Notes: generated by a model not told the origin, from the letters alone. 64,000 nucleotides of DNA from a bacterium (GCA_004560305.1 SFVI01000001.1:62001-126000), one strand, 5' to 3'; shown: positions 35,170 to 44,688, counted from the first letter of the stretch. Numbers and translations: made by a program.

Positions 35170-35859
35170 ATGAAGAAAATTCTCGTGCTTGAAGATGAGG
35201 CCAACATCCGCAGCTTTGTTGTCATCAACCTTCGCCGCAGCGGCTTTGAGCCTATCGAGGCGGAAAACGGCGAGATGGCCCTGGAGAAGCTGAAGGTGAA
35301 CCCGGATATCTGTCTGGCCCTGCTGGATGTGATGCTGCCGGATATTGACGGGTTTGAGGTCTGCCGCCGCATCCGGGCCACCGGCTCCAAAATGGGCATC
35401 ATCATGCTCACCGCCAAGAGCCAGGAGATCGATAAGGTCACCGGCCTGATGACCGGGGCGGACGACTATGTGACCAAGCCCTTCTCCCCGGCAGAGCTGA
35501 CCGCCCGGGTGGACGCGCTGATCCGCCGCCTGGGCATTGATGATGAGGAGCGCTCTTCCACGGAGCTGGTCAGCGGCCCCTTCCTGCTGAACACCCGCAA
35601 CCGCACCTTGGAAAAGGACGGCCAGCGCCTGAAGCTGACCCAGATCGAATACCTGCTGATGAAGCTCTTTATGGAGAACCCCGGCAAAGCCATGAGCCGG
35701 GAGGATATCCTCACCGCCGTCTGGGGCAACGACTTCAAAGGTGAGCTGAAAACCGTGGACGTGAACATCCGCCGCCTGCGCATCAAGATCGAGTCCGACC
35801 CTACCGAGCCGGAGTATCTGACCACCGTCTGGGGCTACGGCTACAAATGGGGTTACTGA
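35170..35859 (+). CDS. OmpR/PhoB-family response regulator
   Basis: A 229-residue regulator: receiver domain with Asp53 (LLDVMLP) and TKPF lysine, then winged-helix DNA-binding domain ending VWGYGYKW. The start at 35170 has AAGGAG 9 nt upstream. It is paired with the kinase 30 nt downstream and is the first gene of a nine-gene same-strand run reaching cysS. Confidence 0.92.
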   Translation: MKKILVLEDEANIRSFVVINLRRSGFEPIEAENGEMALEKLKVNPDICLALLDVMLPDIDGFEVCRRIRATGSKMGIIMLTAKSQEIDKVTGLMTGADDYVTKPFSPAELTARVDALIRRLGIDDEERSSTELVSGPFLLNTRNRTLEKDGQRLKLTQIEYLLMKLFMENPGKAMSREDILTAVWGNDFKGELKTVDVNIRRLRIKIESDPTEPEYLTTVWGYGYKWGY

Positions 35860-35889
35860 GCGAGGAAAGAGGATAGGAAGTAAACGTTC

Positions 35890-36882
35890 ATGTGGAGCAG
35901 TCTTAAAAACCAGCTGCTGGTAACCAGCATCGGGGCCCTGGCCCTGCTGCTGCTGGGCGTCTGGTTTGTGACCAGGGGTTTTGTGAACCTGGCCATCACC
36001 ATGATGGTGTTCACCTGTATCTATATCATTGTCCTGAACCTGTGGTTCTGGTACTTTGTCACCGACCCGCTGGCGGAGCTGACCCGGTTTTCCAAGCACA
36101 TTGCGGAGGGCAGCTACGGCGTGAAGCTGGAGACCAGCGGTTCTGACGAGATCGGCAAGCTGACGGCAGAAATCAACAATATGTCTGAGAAGGTGGCCAT
36201 CGCCGAGAAGTCCCGGACGGACTTCATCTCCCAGGTCTCCCACGAGCTGCGCACCCCCCTCACCGCCATCATGGGCTGGAGCGAGACCATCGCCTTTGAC
36301 CCGGCCGTCCAGGGGGACTCTCTCCGGGGCATCAACATCATCTCTAAAGAAGCGGAGCGGCTCACCGGCATGGTAACGGAGCTGTTGGAGTTCACCCGCA
36401 TCCAGGACGGCCGCTTTAACCTGCGCATTGAGCTGATCGACATTGCCGCCGAGCTGGAGGATGCGCTGTTCACCTACGGGGAACTGATGAAGCAGTCCGG
36501 CATGGAGGTCAATTACTCCGCTCCCCCGGCGGAGATTCCCCTCATCCCCGGCGACCCGGAGCGGCTCAAGCAGGTGTTCTGCAACCTGCTGGATAACGCC
36601 GCCAAGCACGGCGGCGATGGCGGCAAGATCGACGTGCGCCTGCGGGAAGAGGGGGACCATGTGCGCATCAGCTTCCGGGACTATGGTCACGGCATCCCGG
36701 AGGGAGAGCTCCCCCATGTGAAGGAGAAGTTCTACAAGGGCAGCTCCAAAAACCGGGGCACTGGCATCGGCCTGTCCGTCTGTGATGAGATCATCACCCG
36801 CCACGGCGGGGAGCTGACGGTGAAAAACGCCCCGGAGGGGGGCTGTATCGTCACGCTGACCCTGCCCCTCACCTCAGCATAA
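35890..36882 (+). CDS. Histidine kinase with almost no external sensor domain
   Basis: A 330-residue kinase with two adjacent membrane helices (about 8-28 and 34-56) joined by only a few residues. A HAMP-like linker (about 57-108), HisKA with His118 (SHELRTP) and HATPase_c with N box LLDNAAKHG and G box GTGIGLSVCDE follow. The lack of an extracytoplasmic domain fits an intramembrane-sensing kinase, which detects membrane or partner-protein signals. The next gene encodes a DUF1385 membrane protein 16 nt downstream. That could be a partner, but this is only a neighbour argument. Confidence 0.9.
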   Translation: MWSSLKNQLLVTSIGALALLLLGVWFVTRGFVNLAITMMVFTCIYIIVLNLWFWYFVTDPLAELTRFSKHIAEGSYGVKLETSGSDEIGKLTAEINNMSEKVAIAEKSRTDFISQVSHELRTPLTAIMGWSETIAFDPAVQGDSLRGINIISKEAERLTGMVTELLEFTRIQDGRFNLRIELIDIAAELEDALFTYGELMKQSGMEVNYSAPPAEIPLIPGDPERLKQVFCNLLDNAAKHGGDGGKIDVRLREEGDHVRISFRDYGHGIPEGELPHVKEKFYKGSSKNRGTGIGLSVCDEIITRHGGELTVKNAPEGGCIVTLTLPLTSA

Positions 36883-36898
36883 GGAGAAATCAATATCT

Positions 36899-37852
36899 AT
36901 GAGCAACAACAACAATTCCTGTTCCTTCCGCACCTCCATCGGCGGCCAGGCCCTGATCGAGGGCATCCTGATGCGGGGCCCCAAAAAGCAGGCCATCGTC
37001 TGCCGCACCAAGGATGGCCTGGTGGAAAAGGTGGAGGAGCTGAAGCTGGATAAGCAGAAGCACCCCATCCTGGGCTGGCCCTTCATCCGGGGCTGCGCCA
37101 TCTTTCTGGACTCCATGGTCAAGGGCATGCAGGCCCTGACCTATTCCGCCAGCCTCATCCCCGAGGAGGAGCAGGAGGAGCCGGATAAGCTCGACCAGTG
37201 GATCGCCGATCATTTCCCCGCCGAGAAAGCCCAGAAGCTGATTATCGGCACGGCGGTGGTGCTGGGCATCGCCCTGGCCCTGCTGCTGTTCATCTTCCTG
37301 CCCACCCTGATCGTGGGCTTCATCAAGCCCCTGACGGGGAGCTATGTGATCCGAAATCTTTCCGAGGGCTTTACCAAAGTGGTCATTTTACTGCTCTATA
37401 TGGCGCTCTGCACCCGCATGAGCGATATCCAGCGCCTTTTTGCCTACCACGGGGCCGAGCACAAGACCATCTTCTGTTATGAGCACGGCAAGCCCCTGAC
37501 GGTGGAAAACGTCCGGCCTGAAAGCCGCTTCCATCCCCGCTGCGGCACCAGCTTCCTGCTGGTGGTCATTGTGGTGAGCATTCTGGTCAACTCCGTTGTG
37601 CGGCTGGACAACAGCTTCGCCCGCATGGGGGCCCACCTGCTGCTGCTGCCTGTGGTGGTGGGCATCAGCTATGAGATCAACCGCTGGTGCGGCCGGCATG
37701 ACAATATCCTGTCCGCCGTTTTGTCCGCGCCGGGCAAATGGCTCCAGCGCATCACCACCTATGAGCCGGATGACGGCATGATCGAATGTGCCATCCGGGC
37801 CATGGAGCTGGTGATCCCGGAGGAAAAAGGCAGCGACGAATGGGGAAAATGA
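36899..37852 (+). CDS. DUF1385 membrane protein (YqhQ-like)
   Basis: A 317-residue protein of the DUF1385/YqhQ family with the family start IGGQALIEGILMRGP. It has a hydrophobic helix at about 113-145, further helices near 150-180 and 215-260, and a conserved motif YHGAEHKTI, whose two histidines and glutamate look like a metal site (inference). The function is unknown. It lies between the histidine kinase and prmC, with short gaps on both sides. Confidence 0.85.
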   Translation: MSNNNNSCSFRTSIGGQALIEGILMRGPKKQAIVCRTKDGLVEKVEELKLDKQKHPILGWPFIRGCAIFLDSMVKGMQALTYSASLIPEEEQEEPDKLDQWIADHFPAEKAQKLIIGTAVVLGIALALLLFIFLPTLIVGFIKPLTGSYVIRNLSEGFTKVVILLLYMALCTRMSDIQRLFAYHGAEHKTIFCYEHGKPLTVENVRPESRFHPRCGTSFLLVVIVVSILVNSVVRLDNSFARMGAHLLLLPVVVGISYEINRWCGRHDNILSAVLSAPGKWLQRITTYEPDDGMIECAIRAMELVIPEEKGSDEWGK

Positions 37853-37863
37853 GGTAACGAAAC

Positions 37864-38718
37864 TTGAGAACCTATAACGACATCTATCTGTCCACAAGAA
37901 ATCTCCTGCGCCAGAACGGCGTGGAGGCCTACAGTCTGGAAGCCCGGGTGCTGGTGGCCAGCGCCGCCGGCAAGACGGTGCAGCAGCTGCTGCGGGACAT
38001 CAATCTCTATACCACTGCCGAGGTGGAGAACCGGGTGCTGGACTATGCCGCCCGCCGGCTCAAGGGAGAGCCGGTTGCCTATATCACCGGCTCCTGGGAG
38101 TTTTATGGCCTGCCCCTGACCATCACCCCCGACGTGCTCATCCCCCGGATGGACACGGAGGTGCTGGTGGACGCGGTGAAGGAGATCCTCACCGGCTATA
38201 AGATGGACGCCCGTGTCCTGGACCTGTGCTGCGGCAGCGGCTGCATCACCTGCGCCATCGCCCGGGAGCTGCCGGCCACCAAGCTGGTGGCGGTGGACCT
38301 CAGCGCCAGCGCCCTGGAGGTATGCCGCAAGAACGTCACCGACCATAAGTTCAACGCCCGGGTACTCTGCATCCAGGCCGACGCCACTTCTTCTCCCCCT
38401 CTGGGCATCGGCAATTTTGACGTTATCGTCTCCAACCCCCCCTACATAGCCAGCGGTGAGATCCCGGGGCTGGACCGCTCCGTCCGGGACTATGAGCCCA
38501 TCTGGGCCCTGGACGGCGGGGAGGACGGGCTTCGCTTCTATAAGGCAATTATTAAATATTGGAAATCCATCCTGCGCCCCGGCGGCTTTCTGGTGTTCGA
38601 GGTAGGCGAAGGTCAGGCCCAGGCGGTCAGCGAAATGCTGATGTCCGCCGGCTTCACCCGCACCGCCACCCGGAAGGACACCCAGGGCATTGACCGGGTG
38701 GTCATCGGTAAAATGTAA
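37864..38718 (+). CDS. prmC: Peptide chain release factor N5-glutamine methyltransferase
   Basis: A 284-residue SAM-dependent methyltransferase that modifies the GGQ glutamine of release factors RF1 and RF2. It has an N-terminal helical substrate domain, SAM motif VLDLCCGSGC and the active-site motif SNPPYIAS. The start codon is TTG, supported by GAGGT 8 nt upstream. It follows the DUF1385 gene by 11 nt. Confidence 0.94.
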   Translation: MRTYNDIYLSTRNLLRQNGVEAYSLEARVLVASAAGKTVQQLLRDINLYTTAEVENRVLDYAARRLKGEPVAYITGSWEFYGLPLTITPDVLIPRMDTEVLVDAVKEILTGYKMDARVLDLCCGSGCITCAIARELPATKLVAVDLSASALEVCRKNVTDHKFNARVLCIQADATSSPPLGIGNFDVIVSNPPYIASGEIPGLDRSVRDYEPIWALDGGEDGLRFYKAIIKYWKSILRPGGFLVFEVGEGQAQAVSEMLMSAGFTRTATRKDTQGIDRVVIGKM

Positions 38719-38768
38719 CATCCCGCAACCCCCGCATCCCCAAATCTTTGAATAGTGAGGAATTGCAA

Positions 38769-39884
38769 ATGGCTGAGAAAAAGAAAGTCCCCGCTGTGGT
38801 GGCTCCCGCCGTCAGCGATAAGAAGAAAGCCCTGGAAACCGCCATCGCCAAGATCGAGAAAGACTACGGCAAGGGCACCATCATGCGCCTTGGCGACGAT
38901 ATATCCGTCAATGTGGAGGCCCTGTCCACCGGCTCCCTGTCCCTGGACCTGGCCTTGGGCATCGGCGGCGTCCCCCGTGGCCGCATTGTAGAAATTTACG
39001 GGCCTGAGGCTTCCGGTAAGACCACCCTGGCCCTGCATGTGGTAGCTTCTGCCCAGAAAAACGGCGGTGACGCCGCCTATATCGACGTGGAGCACGCGCT
39101 GGAGCCGGCCTATGCCCGTGCCCTGGGCGTGGACATTGACTCCCTGCTGATCTCCCAGCCGGACACCGGCGAGCAGGCCCTGGACATTGCCGAGTCCCTG
39201 GTACGCTCCGGCGCCATCGACGTGCTGGTGGTGGACTCCGTTGCCGCCCTGATCCCCCGGGTAGAGCTGGAGGGCGAGGTGGGCGACACCGTGGTGGGCG
39301 CCCTGGCCCGGCTGATGAGTCAGGCCATGCGCCGCCTGGCCGGCGCCATCTCCAAAAATAACTGCACCGTCATCTTCATCAACCAGCTGCGCCAGAAGAT
39401 CGGCGTCATGTACGGCAACCCGGAGACCACCCCCGGCGGCCTGGCTCTGAAATACTATGCCTCTGTCCGTATCGATGTCCGCCGTATCGAGACCCTGAAA
39501 AACGGCGGCGAAATGATCGGCAACCGCACCCGGGCCAAGGTGGTGAAAAACAAGGTGGCTCCCCCCTTCCGGGAGGCAGAGTTTGACATCATGTACGGCG
39601 AAGGCATCTCCAAGGTGGGTGAGATCATCGACCTGGGCGTGAAGCTGGAGATCATTGACAAGGCCGGCGCCTGGTACACCTGCAACGGCCAGCGCATCCA
39701 GGGCCGGGACGGCGTGCGGGAGTACCTGCTGGCCAATCCCGATGCCTGCGACGCCATTGAGAAGGAGATCCGGGACAATGCCTATAAGCTGCTGAGCCCC
39801 CAGGCCCGCAAGGCCGCTCAGGTCTCCGGCCGGGGCACAGTCCCCGCCGTGGACGTCAGCGCCGCGGACTTTGACGAGGAATAA
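38769..39884 (+). CDS. recA: Recombinase RecA
   Basis: A 371-residue DNA strand-exchange ATPase and co-protease for SOS induction. It has Walker A GPEASGKTT, Walker B VLVVDSVAALIP, the L2 motif FINQLRQKIGVMYGNPETTPGG and a C-terminal domain. The N-terminus is extended by an Ala/Pro/Lys-rich stretch. Start: ATG at 38769 with GAGG 8 nt upstream. The 50-nt gap to prmC has no evident LexA box, so SOS control, if any, must act from further upstream. Confidence 0.97.
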   Translation: MAEKKKVPAVVAPAVSDKKKALETAIAKIEKDYGKGTIMRLGDDISVNVEALSTGSLSLDLALGIGGVPRGRIVEIYGPEASGKTTLALHVVASAQKNGGDAAYIDVEHALEPAYARALGVDIDSLLISQPDTGEQALDIAESLVRSGAIDVLVVDSVAALIPRVELEGEVGDTVVGALARLMSQAMRRLAGAISKNNCTVIFINQLRQKIGVMYGNPETTPGGLALKYYASVRIDVRRIETLKNGGEMIGNRTRAKVVKNKVAPPFREAEFDIMYGEGISKVGEIIDLGVKLEIIDKAGAWYTCNGQRIQGRDGVREYLLANPDACDAIEKEIRDNAYKLLSPQARKAAQVSGRGTVPAVDVSAADFDEE

Positions 39885-39887
39885 GCC

Positions 39888-40499
39888 TTGCTCATTACCG
39901 CCATACGCCAGACCGCGCCGGGCCGGCTCACCGTCGCCTTTGAGGACGGGACGGAGCTGAAAAGCACCCTCTCCGCCGTCACCGACCTGCGTCTCTATTC
40001 AGGCCGGGAGCTGGATGAGGCGGAGCTTGCAGCCCTGCGCCTTGCCTCCGCCCGCTCCCTGGCCCGAGAGAAGGCCCTGGAACTGCTGTCCCGCCGCTCC
40101 ATGTCCCGGCAGGAGCTGAAAAGCAAGCTGCTCCAAAAGGGAGAGGACGAGGACACCGCGGAATACTGCGCCGCCTGGCTTTGCGACAATGGCCTTTTGG
40201 ACGATGAGAGCTATGCCGCCGCCGTCACCCGGCACTATGCCGCCAAGGGCTACGGCCCCGGCCGCATCCGTGGGGAGCTTTCCCGCCGGGGCATTGACCG
40301 GGAGCTGTGGGACGGTGCGCTGGACCAGATGCCGGACAACAGCGGCAAGCTGGATAAATTCATCGCCGCCCGCCTGAAGGACCCCACCGACCGGGACCAG
40401 GTGCGCAAAGTCACCGCCGCCCTGTACCGCCGGGGCCATTCCTGGGAGGACATCCGTGCTGCCCTGCGCCGCTTTGACGCGGAGCCGGAAGAATACTGA
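39888..40499 (+). CDS. recX: Regulatory protein RecX
   Basis: A 203-residue three-helix-repeat protein that modulates RecA filaments. Motifs typical of RecX occur: SRRSMSRQELKSKL and LCDNGLLDDESYAA. The start is TTG, 3 nt after the recA stop, with GAGG 8 nt upstream that lies inside the recA end; the two are translationally coupled. The N-terminal extension of about 45 residues before the first repeat is a beta-rich region common in clostridial RecX. Confidence 0.9.
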   Translation: MLITAIRQTAPGRLTVAFEDGTELKSTLSAVTDLRLYSGRELDEAELAALRLASARSLAREKALELLSRRSMSRQELKSKLLQKGEDEDTAEYCAAWLCDNGLLDDESYAAAVTRHYAAKGYGPGRIRGELSRRGIDRELWDGALDQMPDNSGKLDKFIAARLKDPTDRDQVRKVTAALYRRGHSWEDIRAALRRFDAEPEEY

Positions 40500-40543
40500 A
40501 CCTGCTTTTGCCGCGAGACGGCAGAATGGAGACTTGAAACAGA

Positions 40544-41860
40544 ATGGAAAAAACCTTTGCCATGATATCCCTTGGCTGTGCCAAGAACCTTGTAAACAGT
40601 GAGCAAATGCTCTACCTGATGAGCGAGGCCGGCTATACCCTTATGCCGGAGCCGGAGGGAGCCGACCTGGTGATCATCAACACCTGCGGCTTTATCGACG
40701 CCGCCAAGAGCGAGGCCATCGACAACATCCTGCAAATGGCGGAGCTGAAAAAGGCCGGCAAGCTGGGCGGCATCATTGTCACCGGCTGCCTCAGTGAGCG
40801 TTATCAGGACAGCATCCAGACCGAGCTTCCGGAGATTGACGCCGTGCTGGGCGTGGGCAGCTTCGGCGAGATTGTAGAAGCCGCCAACGCCGTCATGGCC
40901 AAAACCGGCTACCGCGGCTTCGGTGACAGCAGCGCCCCCATTGAGGAGACGCCCCGTGTGGTCTCCACCGGGCCGGGCTGGGCCTACCTGCGCATTGCCG
41001 AGGGCTGCAACAACTTCTGCGCCTTCTGTGCCATTCCCTTCATCCGGGGCCGTTACCGCTCCCGCTCTCTGGAGAACATTCTGGAGGAAGCCCGGGATCT
41101 GGCCGCCCACGGCGTGAAGGAGCTGATCGTCATCGCCCAGGACATCACCCGCTACGGCACCGACCTTTATGGGGAGCGATGTCTGGCCCGGCTGTGCCGG
41201 GAACTGTCCCAAATTGAGGGCATAGAGTGGATACGGCTCCACTACCTCTATGTGGACCAGTTTGACGATGAACTGATCGACGAGATCGCCCATAATGATA
41301 AAATCGTAAAATACCTGGATATCCCCATCCAGCACATTAATAATCAGATTCTAAAGCGCATGAACCGCCGGGGCACGGGGGATGATATCCGTGCCCTGTT
41401 CAGCAAGCTCCGCATGAAGATTCCCGGTCTGGTGCTGCGCACCAGCCTGATTGCCGGCCTTCCCGGGGAGGGAGAGGCAGAGTTTGAGGAGCTGTGTGAA
41501 TTTCTTCGGGAGGCCCGGATCGAGCGGGTGGGCGTTTTCCCCTTCTCCCCGGAGGAGGGCACTCCCGCTGCCGTCATGGACCATGTGGACGCGGAAACCG
41601 CCCAGCGCCGTGCCGACCTGATCATGGAGCTGCAGGCCCCCATCATGGAGGACTTCTGCCAGCGCTTCGCCGGCCAGACCCTCCGGGTGCTCTATGAGTA
41701 CTACGACGAGGAAAGCGGCTACCATGTGGGCCGCAGCTATGCCGACTCCCCGGATATTGACGGCCTGGTCCTCTTCTCCGGCGACTGTCAGGAGGGGGAC
41801 ATGGTGGATGTACTGATCCAGTACAGTGAGGACGGCCTGCTCTACGGTGAGCAGGTATAA
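40544..41860 (+). CDS. rimO: Ribosomal protein S12 methylthiotransferase RimO
   Basis: A 438-residue radical SAM enzyme that adds a methylthio group to Asp of ribosomal protein S12. The N-terminal cluster cysteines are 12, 48 and 82, and the radical SAM CxxxCxxC cysteines are 155, 159 and 162 (EGCNNFCAFC). A C-terminal TRAM domain is present. SLGCAKN at the N-terminus and RGRYRSR after the cluster match RimO rather than MiaB. Confidence 0.94.
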   Translation: MEKTFAMISLGCAKNLVNSEQMLYLMSEAGYTLMPEPEGADLVIINTCGFIDAAKSEAIDNILQMAELKKAGKLGGIIVTGCLSERYQDSIQTELPEIDAVLGVGSFGEIVEAANAVMAKTGYRGFGDSSAPIEETPRVVSTGPGWAYLRIAEGCNNFCAFCAIPFIRGRYRSRSLENILEEARDLAAHGVKELIVIAQDITRYGTDLYGERCLARLCRELSQIEGIEWIRLHYLYVDQFDDELIDEIAHNDKIVKYLDIPIQHINNQILKRMNRRGTGDDIRALFSKLRMKIPGLVLRTSLIAGLPGEGEAEFEELCEFLREARIERVGVFPFSPEEGTPAAVMDHVDAETAQRRADLIMELQAPIMEDFCQRFAGQTLRVLYEYYDEESGYHVGRSYADSPDIDGLVLFSGDCQEGDMVDVLIQYSEDGLLYGEQV

Positions 41861-41879
41861 GGCTGAAAGGAGATACAAA

Positions 41880-42398
41880 ATGAACACAACAGCCAATAAG
41901 ATCACCATTTTCCGCATCCTTCTCATCCCCGTGTTTCTGGTTCTGGCCTACATGGGCCAGCGGTACTGGGCCTTAGCGGTTTACATAATCGCTTGTCTGT
42001 CTGACATGGCCGATGGTTACATCGCCCGCCACTATAACCAGATCTCCAACTTCGGCAAGTTTATGGACCCGCTGGCGGATAAAGTCCTGGTGCTGGCCGC
42101 CATGTGCTTCTTTATCGAGAACGGCCAGATGCCCGGCTGGGCCGTGGTCATCGTGCTCTTCCGGGAGTTTGCTGTGTCCGGCCTGCGGCTGATCGCTGTG
42201 GAGCAGCAGCGGGTCATTGCCGCCGCCTGGTCCGGCAAGATCAAAACCGCCTGCACCATGCTGGGCCTGTGCGTCATGCTCTTTACCTCCCATCCCCTGG
42301 TGAACCTGATCGTCACCTGGGTCATTGTGATTACCACTCTTTATTCCGGTATCGAATATTTCTACGTCAACCGGGACGTGTTCAAAAATGCTGATTGA
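41880..42398 (+). CDS. pgsA: Phosphatidylglycerophosphate synthase PgsA
   Basis: A 172-residue membrane enzyme that joins CDP-diacylglycerol and glycerol-3-phosphate. The CDP-alcohol phosphotransferase signature is complete: DxADGYxAR, eight residues, GxxxDPLAD. About five hydrophobic helices. The ATG at 41880 follows AAGGAGA; longer in-frame starts lie inside rimO. With plsY it is the second phospholipid enzyme in the window. Confidence 0.94.
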   Translation: MNTTANKITIFRILLIPVFLVLAYMGQRYWALAVYIIACLSDMADGYIARHYNQISNFGKFMDPLADKVLVLAAMCFFIENGQMPGWAVVIVLFREFAVSGLRLIAVEQQRVIAAAWSGKIKTACTMLGLCVMLFTSHPLVNLIVTWVIVITTLYSGIEYFYVNRDVFKNAD

Positions 42399-42409
42399 GG
42401 TGAAATAAA

Positions 42410-43861
42410 ATGAAACTGTATAACTCTGCCACCCGCACCAAGGAAGAATTTGTTCCCAACCATCCTGACATCGTGAAGATGTACACCTGCGGCCCCACCG
42501 TTTACCACTTTGCCCATATCGGCAACCTGCGCTCCTACATCATGGAGGACGTGCTGGAGAAGTACCTGCGCTACGTTGGCTATAACGTGAAGCGGGTCAT
42601 GAACATCACCGACGTGGGCCACCTGACCTCCGATGCCGACGAGGGCGAGGACAAGATGCTCAAGGGCGCCAAGCGGGAGCATAAGACCGTCATGGAGATC
42701 GCCAGGTTCTATACCGACGCCTTCTTCTCCGACTGCGCCAAGCTGAACATCAAGACCCCCGACGTGGTGGAGCCTGCCACCAACTGCATTGACGACTATA
42801 TCCGCATCATCTCCAAACTGATGGACACCGGCTATGCCTACTTTGCCGGCGGCAACGTGTACTTTGACACCTCCAAGTTGGAGAAGTATTATGTCTTTAA
42901 CGACTTCAACGAGGAAGACCTGGCCGTGGGCGTCCGTGAGGGCGTGGAGGAGGACAGCAACAAGCGCAACAAGAATGACTTTGTCCTCTGGTTCACCAAG
43001 TCCAAGTTTGAGGATCAGGCCCTGAAGTGGGATTCTCCCTGGGGCGTGGGCTACCCCGGCTGGCACATTGAGTGCTCCGGCATTTCCATGAAGCACCTGG
43101 GCGAGGATCTGGATATCCACTGCGGCGGCATTGATAACGCCTTCCCCCACCACACCAACGAAATTGCCCAGTCGGAGGCCTATCTGGGCCATAAATGGTG
43201 CAATTACTGGATGCATGTCCTCCACCTGAACACCAATTCCGGCAAGATGAGCAAGTCCAAGGGTGAGTTCCTTACCGTCTCCCTGCTGGAGGAAAAGGGC
43301 TATGACCCCCTGGCCTACCGCCTCTTCTGCCTCCAGAGCCACTACCGCAAGAGCCTGGTCTTTTCCTGGGAAAACCTGGATAACGCCCAGGTGGCCTATA
43401 ACAAGCTGGTAGCCAAGGTGGCTGCCCTCAAGCCCGGTGACGGGGAGGTGGATAACGAAGCCCTCAGCGCCCTGCGGCAGAAGTTCACCGACGCCCTGGA
43501 TAACGATCTGAACAGCTCCCTGGCCGTCACCGCCCTCTATGACGTGCTGAAGGCCAAGACCAATGACGCCACCAAGCTGGCCGCCATTGCCGATTTTGAC
43601 AAGGTCCTGAGCCTGGACCTGATCGCCAAGGCGGATAAAAAGCGGGAAGAGCTGAAGAAGCAGGCCGTCACCGCCGGCCAGTTCACCATCGTCTCCGAGT
43701 CCGGCGAGAGCGACCCCCAGGTGGAAGCCCTGATCCAGGCCCGCCAGGACGCCAAGAAGGCCAAGAACTTTGCCGAGGCTGACCGCATCCGTGACCAGCT
43801 GAAGGCTTCCGGTATCGAGCTGACCGACATTCCCCACGGCGCTAAGTGGAAACGGATTTAA
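42410..43861 (+). CDS. cysS: Cysteinyl-tRNA synthetase
   Basis: A 483-residue class I synthetase with the zinc Cys in YTCGPTVY, the HIGH-like motif HFAHIGN, the WHIECSG zinc motif and KMSKSKG. The C-terminal DALR and anticodon region is complete. It starts 11 nt after pgsA and is the last gene of the run. No T-box leader is present because it has no own leader region. Confidence 0.97.
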   Translation: MKLYNSATRTKEEFVPNHPDIVKMYTCGPTVYHFAHIGNLRSYIMEDVLEKYLRYVGYNVKRVMNITDVGHLTSDADEGEDKMLKGAKREHKTVMEIARFYTDAFFSDCAKLNIKTPDVVEPATNCIDDYIRIISKLMDTGYAYFAGGNVYFDTSKLEKYYVFNDFNEEDLAVGVREGVEEDSNKRNKNDFVLWFTKSKFEDQALKWDSPWGVGYPGWHIECSGISMKHLGEDLDIHCGGIDNAFPHHTNEIAQSEAYLGHKWCNYWMHVLHLNTNSGKMSKSKGEFLTVSLLEEKGYDPLAYRLFCLQSHYRKSLVFSWENLDNAQVAYNKLVAKVAALKPGDGEVDNEALSALRQKFTDALDNDLNSSLAVTALYDVLKAKTNDATKLAAIADFDKVLSLDLIAKADKKREELKKQAVTAGQFTIVSESGESDPQVEALIQARQDAKKAKNFAEADRIRDQLKASGIELTDIPHGAKWKRI

Positions 43862-43878
43862 TTGAATAAAACAAAAAA

Positions 43879-43946
43879 GCAAACCTCCCAAAGGCTCCTC
43901 TTCCCAAGGGGAGCTGGACAGGCCGCAGGCTGACTGAGAGGTTCAA
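43879..43946 (+). repeat. Interspersed palindromic repeat, single copy
   Basis: The core AGGCTCCTCTTCCCAAGGGGAGCTG...GGCTGACTGAGAGGTTC is the same element as the three copies at 63.2-63.4 kb, slightly diverged. It sits between the cysS stop and its terminator and would fold as two hairpins in the mRNA. Confidence 0.8.
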
Positions 43947-43950
43947 TACG

Positions 43951-43986
43951 AAAAAGAACTGCCCCTCAAAGGCAGTTCTTTTTTAT
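43951..43986. terminator. Bidirectional intrinsic terminator
   Basis: A stem AAGAACTGCC/GGCAGTTCTT has A and T runs on either side. It lies between the converging cysS (+) and YczE-like (-) genes. Confidence 0.85.
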
Positions 43987-43995
43987 GTAAACCAT

Positions 43996-44664
43996 TTATG
44001 AATTATGTAAACTATTTTTGTGCAGTTCTCTCACAACCTGCCCCACGCTGCGATGGGTGACGCTGCGTGGCTCAAACCGAATCGCGGAGTAAATTCCCTG
44101 CATCACCAGCCCCGCTCCAAAGGTGGTGACCACCGTGCCGATCCCCACCGGGCCACCCAGCAGCCAGCCCGCCAGCAGCACCACCGCCCACAGCAGTACC
44201 TCCACCAGCCCGATGGGCACCCGCGGCAGCCGCTTGCCCAGGGCCACCAGCAGCGTATCCCTGGGGCCGCAGCCCTGGCCCGCCTTCATGTACACCGCCA
44301 TGCCCAGCGCCATCAGCGCCATGCCCAGCAGCAGGCACAGCAGCCCCACCCACAGGCTGTCATTCTCCGGCAGCGGGTTCAGCCAATTGAACATCTGGAC
44401 GAAATTGCCGGTAAGCAGCGCGTCGATCACCGTTCCAAAGCCGATTTTTTCCCCCAGTAAGAGGTCGATCAGCAACACAAAAAGCGATATACTTGTCATG
44501 GCCAGGCCGTAGTTCAGCGGCGTATGATAGCTGATCCCCATGCCCAAACAGTCCCAGGGGGCCAGCCCCAGGTTGGCATAAATGGTCAGGTGCACCCCCA
44601 GCGCAAAGACCAGCAGCCCGGCACAGATCTGCATCCATTGTATAAAAATTAACTTTCTACCCAT
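43996..44664 (-). CDS. YczE/YyaS/YitT-like integral membrane protein
   Basis: A 222-residue protein with about five membrane helices and the family features GLAPWDCLGMGIS near 32 and AGQGCGPRDTLLVALG near 130. It is of the YczE/YyaS group (DUF6198). The members are uncharacterised, though YczE is linked to surfactin production in Bacillus. It is a single gene with its own promoter; GAGGTG lies 8 nt before the ATG. Confidence 0.8.
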   Translation of the reverse strand: MGRKLIFIQWMQICAGLLVFALGVHLTIYANLGLAPWDCLGMGISYHTPLNYGLAMTSISLFVLLIDLLLGEKIGFGTVIDALLTGNFVQMFNWLNPLPENDSLWVGLLCLLLGMALMALGMAVYMKAGQGCGPRDTLLVALGKRLPRVPIGLVEVLLWAVVLLAGWLLGGPVGIGTVVTTFGAGLVMQGIYSAIRFEPRSVTHRSVGQVVRELHKNSLHNS

Positions 44665-44688
44665 TTCGGCTTCACCTCTTTTCCGCTC

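Noticed and set aside
42399..42409. T-box riboswitch before cysS
   Set aside because: Only 11 nt separate pgsA and cysS, so no leader is present; lysS and asnA also lack the AGGGUGGNACCGCG signature upstream.
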